Positions 16,449-25,782 are shown, counted from the first letter of the stretch. The stretch: DNA of 64,000 nucleotides from Ereboglobus luteus (GCF_003096195.1 NZ_CP023004.1:1654501-1718500), one strand, 5' to 3'. The notes: generated by a model from the letters alone, not told the origin. Program-made: numbers and translations.

Positions 16449-17195
16449 TCAGCGGTTCATTCGGGTTTTCATTTCGCGGACGGCCTCGTCGATTCCGGTG
16501 AAGAGCGCGCGGCTGATGATGCTGTGGCCGATGTTGAGCTCGTGCAGGTGCGGGAGGTCGCGGATTTGTTCGATGTTGACGTAGTTGATGCCGTGGCCGG
16601 CGTTGACGCGGATGCCGCAGTTGTGCGCAAGCGCGGCGCCGGTGGCGAGGCGCTTGTATTCGGTGTCGCGGGCGGTGTCGTCAAAATAGGCGTTGGCGTA
16701 GGCGCCCGTGTGCAGCTCGACAAAGGGCGCGCCGAGTTTGGCGGCGAGTTCGATTTGCGCGGCGTCGGGATCGATGAAGAGGCTCGTCTTGATGCCGGCG
16801 GCGGTCATCGCGTCGATGGTGGCTTTTACGCGGTCGCGGTTGCCGGCGACATCAAGGCCGCCCTCGGTGGTGACTTCCTCGCGGTTTTCGGGAACGAGGC
16901 AGACGTATTCGGGTTTTAGTTTGAGCGCGAACTCGGTCATGGCAGGCGTGCAGGCCATTTCGAGGTTGAGACGCGTGGCGATGGTTTCGCGGAGCCGCCA
17001 CACGTCGCGTTCCTGAATGTGGCGGCGATCTTCGCGGAGGTGGACGGTGATGCCGTCGGCGCCGGCGCGCTCCGCGAGAACGGCGAGCGTGACGGGATCG
17101 GGCTCGACGTTTCGGCCGACGGTGGACGCGGCTTGTTTGTAACGGGCCTGGCGGAGCGTGGCGCAATGGTCGATGTTGACACCAAGGAGAATCAT
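16449..17195 (-). CDS. pdxJ: Pyridoxine 5'-phosphate synthase
   Basis: 248 aa, full length. Condenses 1-deoxy-D-xylulose 5-phosphate with 3-amino-2-oxopropyl phosphate to form pyridoxine 5'-phosphate (EC 2.6.99.2), the last step of DXP-dependent vitamin B6 synthesis. Diagnostic segments: [15 protein letters not shown] at the start (catalytic His/Asn region), [46 protein letters not shown] and [11 protein letters not shown]. Cytoplasmic TIM barrel. First gene of the pdxJ-acpS pair. Confidence 0.96.
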   Translation of the reverse strand: MILLGVNIDHCATLRQARYKQAASTVGRNVEPDPVTLAVLAERAGADGITVHLREDRRHIQERDVWRLRETIATRLNLEMACTPAMTEFALKLKPEYVCLVPENREEVTTEGGLDVAGNRDRVKATIDAMTAAGIKTSLFIDPDAAQIELAAKLGAPFVELHTGAYANAYFDDTARDTEYKRLATGAALAHNCGIRVNAGHGINYVNIEQIRDLPHLHELNIGHSIISRALFTGIDEAVREMKTRMNR

Positions 17196-17323
17196 GCGAG
17201 CGAGCGTGGCAGCATTGGGGCTGGCAGGAAAACACTAAAGTGCGTTTGTCCCGATGGCGCGCCGGCGCCTTGTTTCCATTTTTTCCTTTCTGAACGGCGG
17301 CGTTTGCATAAGCAAGTGGGCGC

Positions 17324-18103
17324 ATGTCCACACCAGATGAGAGCCAGCCCGTCGTTCCCGCAGCCGCATCGCCCGCGTCCGGGGCGTCCGCCAAACCCGC
17401 GCCGAAAAAGGAAAACATGCTGCTTAACCTCATCTGCAACATCGCGCTTCCGACGTTGATTTTGATGAAGTTCAGCTCGGACAAATGGCTCGGCCCTCTG
17501 TGGGGGCTGCTCGTGGCGCTGGCGTTTCCGGTTTGCTACGGCGCGTGGGACATGGCGACGCGCAAGCATGCCAACATGATTTCGGTCGTGGGGTTTTGCG
17601 GCGTGCTGCTCGGCGGCGGACTCGGGTTACTGAAGGTGAGCGGCTTCTGGTTTGCCGTGAAGGAGGCGCTCGTGCCGTCGATCATTGGCATCGCGGTGCT
17701 CGTCTCGGCGCGCCTGAAAAAACCGCTTGTGCGCGCGCTCATCTACAACGACCAACTCATCGACACGGCGCGCGTGAAGGCGGCGCTTGAGGAGCGCGGC
17801 ACGCACAGCGCCTTCGAAAAATTGCTCGCGGGCGCAAACAAGTGGCTCGCGCTGACGTTTTTCGTGAGCGCGGTGCTGAACTTTTTTCTCGCCCGCCGAC
17901 TGATCACGGCGACACCGCGCACGGAGGAATTTAACTCGCAACTCGGCCAGATGCAGCTCTGGAGCTGGCCTGTGATCGTGCTCCCGAGCATGGTCATGCT
18001 GATGGTGATTTTGTGGAAACTGCTTGGCGGTCTGCAACGACTCACCGGCCTGGAGCAGGACGCGATTTTCCGCGGCGGAGAGAAGAAAGCTCCGCCATCA
18101 TAG
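17324..18103 (+). CDS. VC0807-like multi-pass membrane protein
   Basis: 259 aa. After a Pro/Ala/Ser-rich N-terminus (1-30) there are five or six hydrophobic segments, with a conserved pattern of NLICNIALPTLILMK, GPLWGLLVALAFPVCYGAWD and ISVVGFCGVLLGGGLGLLK, which I associate with the VC0807 family of uncharacterised inner-membrane proteins. No transport or enzyme motif. Transcribed divergently from pdxJ; the following rhomboid gene converges on it with a 6-bp gap. Confidence 0.7.
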   Translation: MSTPDESQPVVPAAASPASGASAKPAPKKENMLLNLICNIALPTLILMKFSSDKWLGPLWGLLVALAFPVCYGAWDMATRKHANMISVVGFCGVLLGGGLGLLKVSGFWFAVKEALVPSIIGIAVLVSARLKKPLVRALIYNDQLIDTARVKAALEERGTHSAFEKLLAGANKWLALTFFVSAVLNFFLARRLITATPRTEEFNSQLGQMQLWSWPVIVLPSMVMLMVILWKLLGGLQRLTGLEQDAIFRGGEKKAPPS

Positions 18104-18109
18104 TCCGCC

Positions 18110-19690
18110 CTAGCCGGACGGTTTTTCTTCGGAATCGATTTTCGCGCCCTCTCTCCGAAGCAACGGGCAATAGATCAGCCCAATCGCAAAGCCGACCAGC
18201 AGGCCTGCGATATGCCCCGCATTGTCGATGCCAGATCTGGTAAAGCCGAACAGTAGATTGAGACCGACAAATACAAATATGCTCACTAGGACTGCCGTCC
18301 CCAATTCATGAACGACGGTTTTCGTGAGTCTCAACGCGAGGAACAAGCCATACATACCGAAAATCGCGCCTGACGCCCCTACGCTGACTATGTCTTCGTT
18401 CCACCAATTACTCGCGCAACCCGCAAGAATGCCGGATAGCAAATACGCAATCCAAAATCTCGCCCCTCCAAGCATGGGGCCCAGAAATAAACCAATGAAT
18501 ATCAATCCATACATATTACCGAACAGGTGTATGAAGCCGCCGTGCAAAAACATGCTTGTCAGTAACCGCCATCCTTCGCCCTCCGCTACCAGTGGACGGA
18601 AGTTTGCGCCCCACGCCAGCAGATCGCACGCATTGAATGACAAGAACCCGAGTCCGCAGGCAACCATCGCCGCAAACAACAAAATGTTTATATATAATAT
18701 GATCAACGTGGCAGGGTAGTTTTTACTCGGCCTGACAACAGAGACAGCATTTCTCAAAAAAGAGTCACGATCCTTTGTATAAGATCTATAACGTATCTGT
18801 GTCATAGCGTCCTTTCCCATCTTTGGGAATAGAAGCATTATAAACCAAATACCGGAGCCTATCGAAAAGGAGTAGAATATCCATCTGAACGACGACGCTC
18901 CTCTTTCGATAAAGGGCGTTTCCCTGGGTATGAGCACGATGTTGTTTTTGCCTTTGAATCTCGGGCTTTTTTTTAGTGCATTCTGAAATCCGTCAGCCGC
19001 GGGCGTGTAGCCGGGACGTTCGAGATACTCAAATTGGGCCAGATTTCGGGCGAGAATCTTTTCATGGCAATCCTTCGCAAAAGCGCGGTATGCCTCGTCC
19101 TTTTTTACATTAGACCACCTGTTATCTATTGCCTTGCTGTATTCAATGCCCAGCCAGGCAGGGCTGGTTTCCCTCCGCAGTGCGCTGGCAGGGTCTTCCA
19201 GAATCGGGAAAACAAAATACAGGTGCATAGTGAAACGCTCGTTGTTCTTGCCACCCGTATCAAACACCGTATGGCGCCCTATGTCGGCTCTGCCTATATG
19301 AATTTTTTTTAAAATATAAAATTTCGTTTTTTCTACCGTGCTAATTTCATGAATGCTTTCAAGCTCGATAAGCTCTCCCGCCGACTTGTATAACCAATTC
19401 TGGGCGACAATCGTTGGCGTAGAGATTGCAATAACGGCGGCACCCCAGTATGCAAACACGGCATTTTCAGAAAGTTTCAGTAATTTAATGCGTGGCACCA
19501 ACCAATACCAAACGGGAAGAAACGGGAAAAAACACGGCAGCCAAAATGTGAGCACCTCCTCATGAACCGGCAGAATATCGAGTTTGATAAAAAGAAGCCA
19601 GTCGAGAAATGTATATATAGAGATGAACCCCTGCGCTATTACAAAAAAAGGCAAATAAATATGGCGCAGTTTGACGACAAGGGCTCTCAT
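18110..19690 (-). CDS. Rhomboid-family intramembrane serine protease with long N-terminal extension
   Basis: 526 aa. The C-terminal about 190 residues form a six-helix rhomboid core: WRLLTSMFLHGGFIHLFGNM (oxyanion region), GASGAIFG with nucleophile Ser440, and DNAGHIAGLLVG with catalytic His493. The first about 320 residues are an addition, with three hydrophobic segments near residues 13-110, a soluble charged domain, and another membrane segment near 270-290. I do not recognise the extension. The region is noticeably more A+T-rich than its neighbours. The substrate is unknown. Confidence 0.85.
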   Translation of the reverse strand: MRALVVKLRHIYLPFFVIAQGFISIYTFLDWLLFIKLDILPVHEEVLTFWLPCFFPFLPVWYWLVPRIKLLKLSENAVFAYWGAAVIAISTPTIVAQNWLYKSAGELIELESIHEISTVEKTKFYILKKIHIGRADIGRHTVFDTGGKNNERFTMHLYFVFPILEDPASALRRETSPAWLGIEYSKAIDNRWSNVKKDEAYRAFAKDCHEKILARNLAQFEYLERPGYTPAADGFQNALKKSPRFKGKNNIVLIPRETPFIERGASSFRWIFYSFSIGSGIWFIMLLFPKMGKDAMTQIRYRSYTKDRDSFLRNAVSVVRPSKNYPATLIILYINILLFAAMVACGLGFLSFNACDLLAWGANFRPLVAEGEGWRLLTSMFLHGGFIHLFGNMYGLIFIGLFLGPMLGGARFWIAYLLSGILAGCASNWWNEDIVSVGASGAIFGMYGLFLALRLTKTVVHELGTAVLVSIFVFVGLNLLFGFTRSGIDNAGHIAGLLVGFAIGLIYCPLLRREGAKIDSEEKPSG

Positions 19691-19980
19691 TTCAAAATAA
19701 CAAATAACGTCATATCATCAGGTTTTTGCGTAAAGGCTACATTCTACTATTGTTTCCCAGGCTTGCGTCTCCGAGCCAATTGTAATGCCGCGCACGAAAA
19801 CGGCGGGTCATGAATTTGCGCGCAGAACGGTTCATATACGAGTATGGGACGTTAATGAACGGCAAACTATGCTCTGCCGTTCGTGCGCGAGACGCAGATC
19901 GCTCAGATTGGAACTGGTCAACAGGCGGCATGCTAAAACTGTGCCTAGCGGAGTGGGTTCGCGCAAGAAAAAGCCTGAGA

Positions 19981-20664
19981 CTAATCATCCCCGCGAAACA
20001 AGCCCGCCATCTTGCGCAGGCGCGCGCGGTTTGTGCCGCTGCGGTGCGCGCGGATTCTTGGCAGCGACCAGTTGAAACGCACCGCGATCACGCGCAGTGC
20101 CACGATGAACACGATGCACGCCACCGCCTGCCAGTGCCACGTGAGCCGGTCGGACGCCAGCGCGCGCAGAAGAAAATAAAACGCGCCGCCCGCGATCGAC
20201 ACCGACGCGTAGAGTTCTTTTTGAAACAGCATCGGACGCTCGCCCGAAAGCACGTCGCGGATCACGCCGCCGCCCGCGCCCGTGATCGTGCCGAGCAGCA
20301 CGCACACGAGCGGTGAAAGCCCGTGGTCGATTCCCTTTTGCATGCCCACGAGCGTGAACACGCCCAGCCCCGCGCCGTCGAAAACGATGTTCCACCAGCC
20401 GAGCTTGTGGATGTATCCAAGAAACAAGGACGACACGATGATCGCCACCAACACCGTGATGATCGTCGCATAGTCGGACATCCACGAAACCGGCCCGACG
20501 CCCAGCATCATGTCGCGCAGTGTGCCGCCGCCGATCGCCGTCGCGAAGCCGAGCACCGCGATGCCGAACAAGTCGTAATCCTTGCTGATGGCGACCGACA
20601 CGCCCGACACCGCAAACATGAACGTGCCAATGATATTGAGAACGACAAAAAACAGATGGTCCAT
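19981..20664 (-). CDS. TRIC-type cation channel family membrane protein (UPF0126/YicG-like)
   Basis: 227 aa, seven hydrophobic segments. Two related halves contain the glycine-rich, charge-tipped motifs typical of the family: ATAIGGGTLRDMMLG in the first and ITGAGGGVIRDVLSGERP in the second. Bacterial TRIC homologues form trimeric K+-permeable channels; the physiological role here is unknown. The start at 20664 gives MDHLFFVVLNIIG, directly entering the first helix. Confidence 0.88.
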   Translation of the reverse strand: MDHLFFVVLNIIGTFMFAVSGVSVAISKDYDLFGIAVLGFATAIGGGTLRDMMLGVGPVSWMSDYATIITVLVAIIVSSLFLGYIHKLGWWNIVFDGAGLGVFTLVGMQKGIDHGLSPLVCVLLGTITGAGGGVIRDVLSGERPMLFQKELYASVSIAGGAFYFLLRALASDRLTWHWQAVACIVFIVALRVIAVRFNWSLPRIRAHRSGTNRARLRKMAGLFRGDD

Positions 20665-21045
20665 TTGCGAGAAAATCGGCGACGCTGTCCGATGGACCGC
20701 GTCTGTGCAAGCGCGCTTGAATCCAATATTTCAAACTACCCCAACGATGGACGGTTGTCAGAAAAAGCGCACCGACTCCGCTATCACGAACGTCGTTTGT
20801 TATTTGCGGACCGGACAGAGTCGGTCCTATCAGCGCCCGCAGTTCTCCAGCGTATTCACAGGTGTGATAAAAAAGCGTGACCGAAAAGGGTGGGGCGCGC
20901 TCGCCGAGCGCGCCGAGAATTGCGAGGGACGAACGCGGCGGTTGGCAGAATTGCGCTTTCGCTCAAAACGGCGAAACCGAACTACTCACAGTTCCTGTAA
21001 CACTTTTGAGCACACCTAGTATTCACTTAGCTTTGAGATTTTTCT
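20665..21045. other. Intergenic region with a short palindrome, no gene seen
   Basis: A divergent gap between the TRIC-like gene and the gene at 21088. Apart from the hairpin at 20894-20914 I see no convincing coding sequence or RNA. Composition drifts from GC-rich to A+T-rich toward 21046. Confidence 0.55.
20894..20914. repeat. Short perfect palindrome (9-bp arms, 3-nt loop)
   Basis: GGCGCGCTC, GCC, GAGCGCGCC. No T run follows, so it is not an obvious terminator; it may be a fragment of an interspersed palindromic element. Confidence 0.5.
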
Positions 21046-21076
21046 TTACTAAGTTAGTAAATTACTAAATTAGTAA
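21046..21076 (+). promoter_or_regulatory. Two tandem 15-bp palindromes, operator-like
   Basis: TTACTAA-g-TTAGTAA at 21046-21060 and TTACTAA-a-TTAGTAA at 21062-21076, repeating every 16 bp. The array ends 11 bp before the ATG of the gene at 21088. The symmetry and placement suggest a binding site for a dimeric regulator, possibly autoregulatory; no regulator gene is adjacent. Confidence 0.55.
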
Positions 21077-21087
21077 CGAACTAATTT

Positions 21088-21576
21088 ATGGAACCACTAA
21101 AAATACCAACCACCCTCAAGCACAAACCTGTCGTCGTTGCCGAGGATTATGCAAATGTCGACGGTCGTTATGCTTATGATACGGACACACAAGGACTATC
21201 GCTTGGCCTCGCCCAATGGAATGACCGTGGCAAAGTCGATATCTCTGCGAAGGTTTGGCGGCACACCGGCGAAAAGTGGTCGCGCCAGTCCGAGGAGCTT
21301 CCCCTTCATCGGGTGCTTGATCTCGCGATTTTTGTGTGTCGCGCAAAGCAACATTTTAAGGACGCCTACCGTTTTCCGAAACTTTACGACGAGCAAAATC
21401 CCGTCATCGACCGCGTGGGGCTTCAAGGCGACGCCATGACGCTGAAAATCTGCACCGACAACGAAAACCTCGAAGAAGACATTCACCTGTTCCACCAGGC
21501 GCTGAGCAATGACGACGAACTTCTGGGCGAACGCCTAAAGGCGCTGGCGGGCATCCTGCGCGAAATGGGCTACTGA
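21088..21576 (+). CDS. Small soluble protein, DUF6530-like (hypothetical)
   Basis: 162 aa, acidic, no signal peptide or membrane segment. The first third is strongly patterned ([19 protein letters not shown], then [21 protein letters not shown]), which I tentatively place in the DUF6530 family of uncharacterised proteins. The C-terminus is helical with many charged residues. Function unknown. It has its own operator-like upstream region and is followed in the same direction by yjbQ after 107 bp. Confidence 0.6.
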   Translation: MEPLKIPTTLKHKPVVVAEDYANVDGRYAYDTDTQGLSLGLAQWNDRGKVDISAKVWRHTGEKWSRQSEELPLHRVLDLAIFVCRAKQHFKDAYRFPKLYDEQNPVIDRVGLQGDAMTLKICTDNENLEEDIHLFHQALSNDDELLGERLKALAGILREMGY

Positions 21577-21683
21577 AATCTTTGCGAAAAGCCGCGGGCG
21601 TTTGTCGCGATTTTGCCGTGTCTGCAAACCGGCGCATCATTTCTTCTGTTGAAAACCCTGGTGTTTGCCGAAAAATCAGCGGC

Positions 21684-22100
21684 ATGAAATCCCATCGCAA
21701 GGAACTCTGGTTTGAAGTCCCTCAACGCCGCGGGCTCGTCAACATCACGTCGCAAGTCGAGGCGGCCCTTAAGGAAAGCGGCATTCGCGAGGGCTTGTGC
21801 CTTGTGAACGCCATGCATATCACCGCGAGCGTTTTCATCAACGATGACGAATCTGGTTTGCACGCCGACTACGAACGATGGCTCGAAAAACTCGCGCCGG
21901 AAAACCCCCACTCGCAATACGCCCACAATGGCGCCGAGGACAATGCCGACGCGCACCTCAAGCGCACAATCATGGGCCGCGAAGTCGTCGTCGCCGTGAC
22001 CAATGGGCGCCTCGATTTCGGCCCGTGGGAACAGATTTTCTACTACGAGCTCGACGGCCTGCGCCGCAAACGCGCGTTGATAAAAATCATCGGCGAGTGA
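21684..22100 (+). CDS. yjbQ: YjbQ-family protein (UPF0047, secondary thiamine-phosphate synthase)
   Basis: 138 aa, the usual family length. Conserved segments: [52 protein letters not shown] and the C-terminal [16 protein letters not shown]. The family has weak thiamine-phosphate synthase activity in E. coli; its main role is not settled. The frame runs upstream to 21582, but the ATG at 21684 ([12 protein letters not shown]) starts the conserved sequence. Confidence 0.9.
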   Translation: MKSHRKELWFEVPQRRGLVNITSQVEAALKESGIREGLCLVNAMHITASVFINDDESGLHADYERWLEKLAPENPHSQYAHNGAEDNADAHLKRTIMGREVVVAVTNGRLDFGPWEQIFYYELDGLRRKRALIKIIGE

Positions 22101-22136
22101 TTCCGAAAAACGGCATGGCTGTTTTGGGGCAGGGCG

Positions 22137-22181
22137 AACCCTCCGGGTGAGTCGGGAATGTTGGCGCGCACCCGGAGGGTT
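22137..22181. repeat. Palindromic intergenic element, copy 1 (13-bp arms)
   Basis: AACCCTCCGGGTG (22137-22149) is the perfect reverse complement of 22169-22181, with a loop containing CGGGAATGTTG. The same loop core and flanking GGCAGGGCGAACC-type sequence recur in the hairpin at 45026-45088. The T run at 22194-22199 could let it also serve as a terminator for yjbQ. Confidence 0.75.
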
Positions 22182-22242
22182 CCTCCCTACCGCTTTTTTA
22201 TTTCGAGCATGCCCGTGTTTTCGCGATCGAAAAATCCGGGCA

Positions 22243-22285
22243 CAAAAAAGCAGGCCCCGAAACCTTGGCGGTTTGCGGGGCCTGC
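22243..22285 (-). terminator. Rho-independent terminator of rpsT
   Basis: GCAGGCCCCG (22250-22259) pairs with CGGGGCCTGC (22276-22285), extended by AAACC/GGTTT inside. On the minus strand it is followed by TTTTTT (22244-22249). Confidence 0.88.
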
Positions 22286-22343
22286 GTAAATTGAGAAACA
22301 AGAGCGTCGCCGGCTGTGCCGGTGCAAACGCGCGCGGCGATTT

Positions 22344-22604
22344 TTATTTGGCCTGCGCGTATTTTGCGGCGTGGGACTTGGCGCGAGCCGCGGCGTTCTT
22401 GTGAACGACGCCGGACTTGGTGGCCTTGTCCATCGCGGACGCGTAGGCGCTGGCGGCGGACTTGGCGGCGGCTGCGTCGCCTGACTTGGCGGCGGCTTCG
22501 AATTTCTTGTGGAGAGTCTTCAGACGGGTCTTGACGACTTTGTTGCGCGCGGTGAAACGCACGGTTTTGCGGGCTGCCTTGATGGCGGATTTAGTGTTGG
22601 CCAT
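22344..22604 (-). CDS. rpsT: 30S ribosomal protein bS20
   Basis: 86 aa, standard bS20: MANTKSAIKAARKTVRFTARN at the start, Lys/Ala-rich helical hairpin, SGVVHKNAAARAKSH near the end. Binds 16S rRNA early in 30S assembly. Monocistronic with a clear terminator downstream. Confidence 0.96.
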   Translation of the reverse strand: MANTKSAIKAARKTVRFTARNKVVKTRLKTLHKKFEAAAKSGDAAAAKSAASAYASAMDKATKSGVVHKNAAARAKSHAAKYAQAK

Positions 22605-22840
22605 GACTTATGAATAAAATGTGTAAGTCGCGTAGAAACCCAAACACGGGCGGGCGAGTCAAGGTTTTCTTTGCCGTGCCCAATGCGGGGCGCTTTTCGC
22701 CATTCTCCAATGGCGGAAATTAACAAGCAGTTTTTCGCATGGTGTTTTTCGATTTTTTTGAAGTTTGCGTGCCAATGTATTCGACTTGCAAAAGCCAGCT
22801 TCGACTTGAGATGTGGCATGTGTTCTGCTCGCATTGTGTC

Positions 22841-23539
22841 ATGAAAGTCGCATTTGTCAGCGGAACCAGCATTGTGAACTCCGATCTTTTCTCGGAATGG
22901 GAGGCGCGTTCGGCCACGACAAAATACGGCACGGTTGGTTACAAGGCGCGCGGCGAACATGTGATTTTGAATCGTCACGGCACCGGTGTTCCAAAGCCGC
23001 CGCATGCGATCAACTACCGCGCAAACATTCGCGCGCTGGCCGATCTCGGTTTCACGGATGTGGTGTCGTTGAACTCGGTCGGCTCGCTGCGGCTGAACCT
23101 GACTCCGGGCACGATTGTCTCGTGCGGCGACTATGTTTGTTTGCAGGACGGGCCGCGGACATTTTTCGACGACGAGTTGAGGGGCGGCTCGGCGGGCATC
23201 GACAACAACCTGATTCCGATGCTCGTGGAAAAACTCGCGCCCGAGTTCGAGATTCAGACGGGAAAGGTTTATGTGCAGATGCGCGGGCCGCGTTTCGAGA
23301 CGAAGGCGGAAATCCAGATTCTCAAAAACTGGGGCGACGTGGTCGGCATGACGGCGGCGCACGAGGCGGATCTGTGCAGCGAGATCGGGCTGCGTTACAA
23401 CTCGCTCGCGATCATCGACAATTACGCCAACGGGCTGGCGGGCGAGGAAATCGATTTCATTAAATTCAAGGACCTAGTGCGCGACAATCAGATCAAGGTA
23501 AACCGTCTCTTCGCGCGGCTTCTGGAGGTCTTTGCCTGA
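22841..23539 (+). CDS. MTA/purine nucleoside phosphorylase family protein
   Basis: 232 aa from the ATG at 22841 (MKVAFVSGTS); the frame is open earlier but without conserved sequence. Family-2 nucleoside phosphorylase fold: phosphate loop region VSGTSI, RHGTG, PHAINYRANIRALADLGF, VVSLNSVGSL, YVQMRGPRFETKAEI and VGMTAAHEADLCSEIGLRY. Such enzymes cleave 5'-methylthioadenosine, inosine or guanosine with phosphate. The M-T-x-x-x-E motif is present (MTAAHE), but substrate cannot be fixed by eye. It lies 4 bp before the CHASE2-cyclase gene, so the two are likely co-expressed. Confidence 0.82.
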   Translation: MKVAFVSGTSIVNSDLFSEWEARSATTKYGTVGYKARGEHVILNRHGTGVPKPPHAINYRANIRALADLGFTDVVSLNSVGSLRLNLTPGTIVSCGDYVCLQDGPRTFFDDELRGGSAGIDNNLIPMLVEKLAPEFEIQTGKVYVQMRGPRFETKAEIQILKNWGDVVGMTAAHEADLCSEIGLRYNSLAIIDNYANGLAGEEIDFIKFKDLVRDNQIKVNRLFARLLEVFA

Positions 23540-23543
23540 GCCC

Positions 23544-25757
23544 ATGCGGAACTCGCCATACAAATGGTTGATCTTGCTCGCGGTCACACTGATTTGGTGT
23601 GGAATAAATTATTTTGGCCTGCTCGACTTCATCGAGGAGGAGACGATTGACTGGCGGTTTCAATATCGCGGCGAGCTGCCGGGGCAGGGGAAGATTTTCT
23701 ATCTGGATGTTGACGCAAAATCTATCGCCGACATCGGCAACCTGGCGTGGGATCGCGCGTATTACGTGGATGTGTGCGAAGCGGCGTTGAAGGAGGGCGG
23801 GGCAAAGGCGGTTGGCATCGACTATGTGTTTTCGGACCGCGGCATGCCGGAGATCGCGGATCGCGATCGTTTTCAAAAGGGCACGTTGCGCATGGCGGGC
23901 CTGCTGTTTTCGGAGCCGCCGCCGCCCGTCGTGCTCGCGGCGGGTTACGCGTCGTCGCATGATCGCGATATCAACGGCCTGCCGATCGTGCGCGAGATGC
24001 CGCGCGTGCTTGATTCCACGTCAAAGACACAACCTCCGGAGCTTCCCCAAATCCGCGTGCGCAACCGCATCTACACCCCGCCTTATGTGGGGTTGATCGA
24101 CACGATTGACGGCGCGATGAACCGGGTGCCGCTTTTCGCGCCCGACGAAAACAGGACGTGGTATCACATGAGCGTGGAGCTTGCGCGCCTGGCGTGGAAG
24201 CTGCCGCAGAAGGGCGTGCGCGTGCATGCGAACCGGCTGGAGTTTGTGCGCGACGACAACGTGGTGCTGGCTTCGGTGCCTTTGATCGACGGGCAGGATG
24301 TGGAGGTGAACTGGTCCACGCGCTGGGATTCGCCGCAGAACGCGCGCGCGAGTTTTTCCGACGCGCTTGTGGCCGCGGGCATGTTGAAATCGGAGAAACC
24401 CGAGGAGCGCGAGGCGGCGCATAAACTTTTCGAGCGGATGCGCGACTCGATCGTGCTGATCGGCCCGGTCGATCCGTTGCTGCAGGACCGCGCGCCGACG
24501 CGCCTCGACGCGCTGCCGGTGCCGCGCGTGGGCTTGATAGGCACCCTCATCCGCCAGTTTCAATCGGGCGCTTACGTGCGCCGCGTTCCGGGGTGGGCGC
24601 AGTGGATGCTGATCATCGGGCTGACCGCGGGCGTGTGCGGGCTGCAACTCGCGAACCTTCGCGGGCGCTGGGGCGTGGTTGCGAAAATCGGGGCGGCGGC
24701 GCTCGTGGTGGCGTATGTGTGGTGCGTGTTTTTGGTGTTCCTCAAATACAACCTGATCCTGCCGCTCGTGATCCCGCTGTTCTCGGCGTTCACGACGAGT
24801 TTTGCGCTGACGGCGCTGCTGCTGGTGGTCGCGGAACGGATGCGCAGCAGGATCACGAGTTTCTTCGGCACGTATGTGTCTCCCGCGCTTGTGCAACGCA
24901 TGATCGAGTCGGGCGACGAGCCGCAACTCGGCGGTGTCGAGGTGCCGATCACGGCATATTTCAGCGACATTCAGAACTTCACAATGGTGGCCGAGTCGCT
25001 TTCGCCGACACGGCTCGTCGAGTTCATGAACGACTATCTTTCCTCGGCGACGGATGTGATCACCGATCAGGAGGGCGCGCTCGACAAATACATGGGCGAC
25101 GCCGTGGTGGCGATGTTCGGCGCGCCGGTGGCGAACGTGGACCATGCCCTGCGCGCGTGCGTGGCGACGCAGCTCGTGCATGCGAAAAACATCGAGATTC
25201 GCGAACGCTGGCCCGAGATCGTCAAAAAAATGCCCGTGCGCAGCCAGATCGGCCTGAGCACCGGAAAGGCGACCGTGGGCAATATCGGATCGCGCACGCG
25301 CTTCGACTACACGATGATGGGCGACACGGTGAACATCGCCGCGCGCCTCGAAAACGCGGCCCGTGTTTACGGCGTGCAGACCTTGGTTTCGGGCGAGACG
25401 CGCAAGGGCGCGGAAAAATACGGAAACCAGTGCGTGTTTCGCAATCTGGGAAAAATCGTCGTGAAGGGCCGCCAGCAGCCCGTCGACATTCATGAAATCA
25501 TGGGGCTGCGCGACCGCATGCCGGCAGCGGCGCTGGAGTGCAAACGAGTGTTCGAGGAGGGGCTGGAAAAATTTTTCTCGCGCGACTGGACCGGCGCGGC
25601 GGAGCTGTTTGCGCAGAGCGCGAAGCTGGAATGGTATCCCGTGATCGTCCCCGGGCAGCGCACGCCGTCGGAGGTTTTTCTGGATCGTTGCGAGGCGCTA
25701 AAAAAGAACCCGCCCAGCGAGGACTGGACGGGCGTGTATGTGATGGAAACAAAGTGA
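23544..25757 (+). CDS. CHASE2-domain class III adenylate/guanylate cyclase
   Basis: 737 aa. N-terminal membrane helix (residues about 6-25), a periplasmic CHASE2 sensor domain (about 30-330, with DWRFQYRG and LDVDAKSIADIG), three membrane helices (about 350-430), then a class III cyclase catalytic domain (about 465-650). The metal aspartates Asp475 (YFSDIQNFT) and Asp519 (YMGDAVVAMF) are present, as is the DTVNIAARLE segment. Likely makes cAMP (EC 4.6.1.1) in response to an unknown extracytoplasmic signal. The ATG at 23544 follows the phosphorylase stop by 4 bp; an in-frame TTG at 23532 is the alternative. Confidence 0.92.
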   Translation: MRNSPYKWLILLAVTLIWCGINYFGLLDFIEEETIDWRFQYRGELPGQGKIFYLDVDAKSIADIGNLAWDRAYYVDVCEAALKEGGAKAVGIDYVFSDRGMPEIADRDRFQKGTLRMAGLLFSEPPPPVVLAAGYASSHDRDINGLPIVREMPRVLDSTSKTQPPELPQIRVRNRIYTPPYVGLIDTIDGAMNRVPLFAPDENRTWYHMSVELARLAWKLPQKGVRVHANRLEFVRDDNVVLASVPLIDGQDVEVNWSTRWDSPQNARASFSDALVAAGMLKSEKPEEREAAHKLFERMRDSIVLIGPVDPLLQDRAPTRLDALPVPRVGLIGTLIRQFQSGAYVRRVPGWAQWMLIIGLTAGVCGLQLANLRGRWGVVAKIGAAALVVAYVWCVFLVFLKYNLILPLVIPLFSAFTTSFALTALLLVVAERMRSRITSFFGTYVSPALVQRMIESGDEPQLGGVEVPITAYFSDIQNFTMVAESLSPTRLVEFMNDYLSSATDVITDQEGALDKYMGDAVVAMFGAPVANVDHALRACVATQLVHAKNIEIRERWPEIVKKMPVRSQIGLSTGKATVGNIGSRTRFDYTMMGDTVNIAARLENAARVYGVQTLVSGETRKGAEKYGNQCVFRNLGKIVVKGRQQPVDIHEIMGLRDRMPAAALECKRVFEEGLEKFFSRDWTGAAELFAQSAKLEWYPVIVPGQRTPSEVFLDRCEALKKNPPSEDWTGVYVMETK

Positions 25758-25782
25758 CGGTCGCGCCGTCGTTTTGAGTGAC

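Noticed and set aside
19691-19980. Small genes between the rhomboid and TRIC-like genes
   Set aside because: Several short frames exist on both strands but none has a start signal, domain or hydrophobic pattern that stands out.
24021-25493. 490-codon minus-strand open frame opposite the adenylate cyclase
   Set aside because: His/Arg-rich antisense shadow; the plus strand keeps CHASE2 and cyclase motifs throughout.
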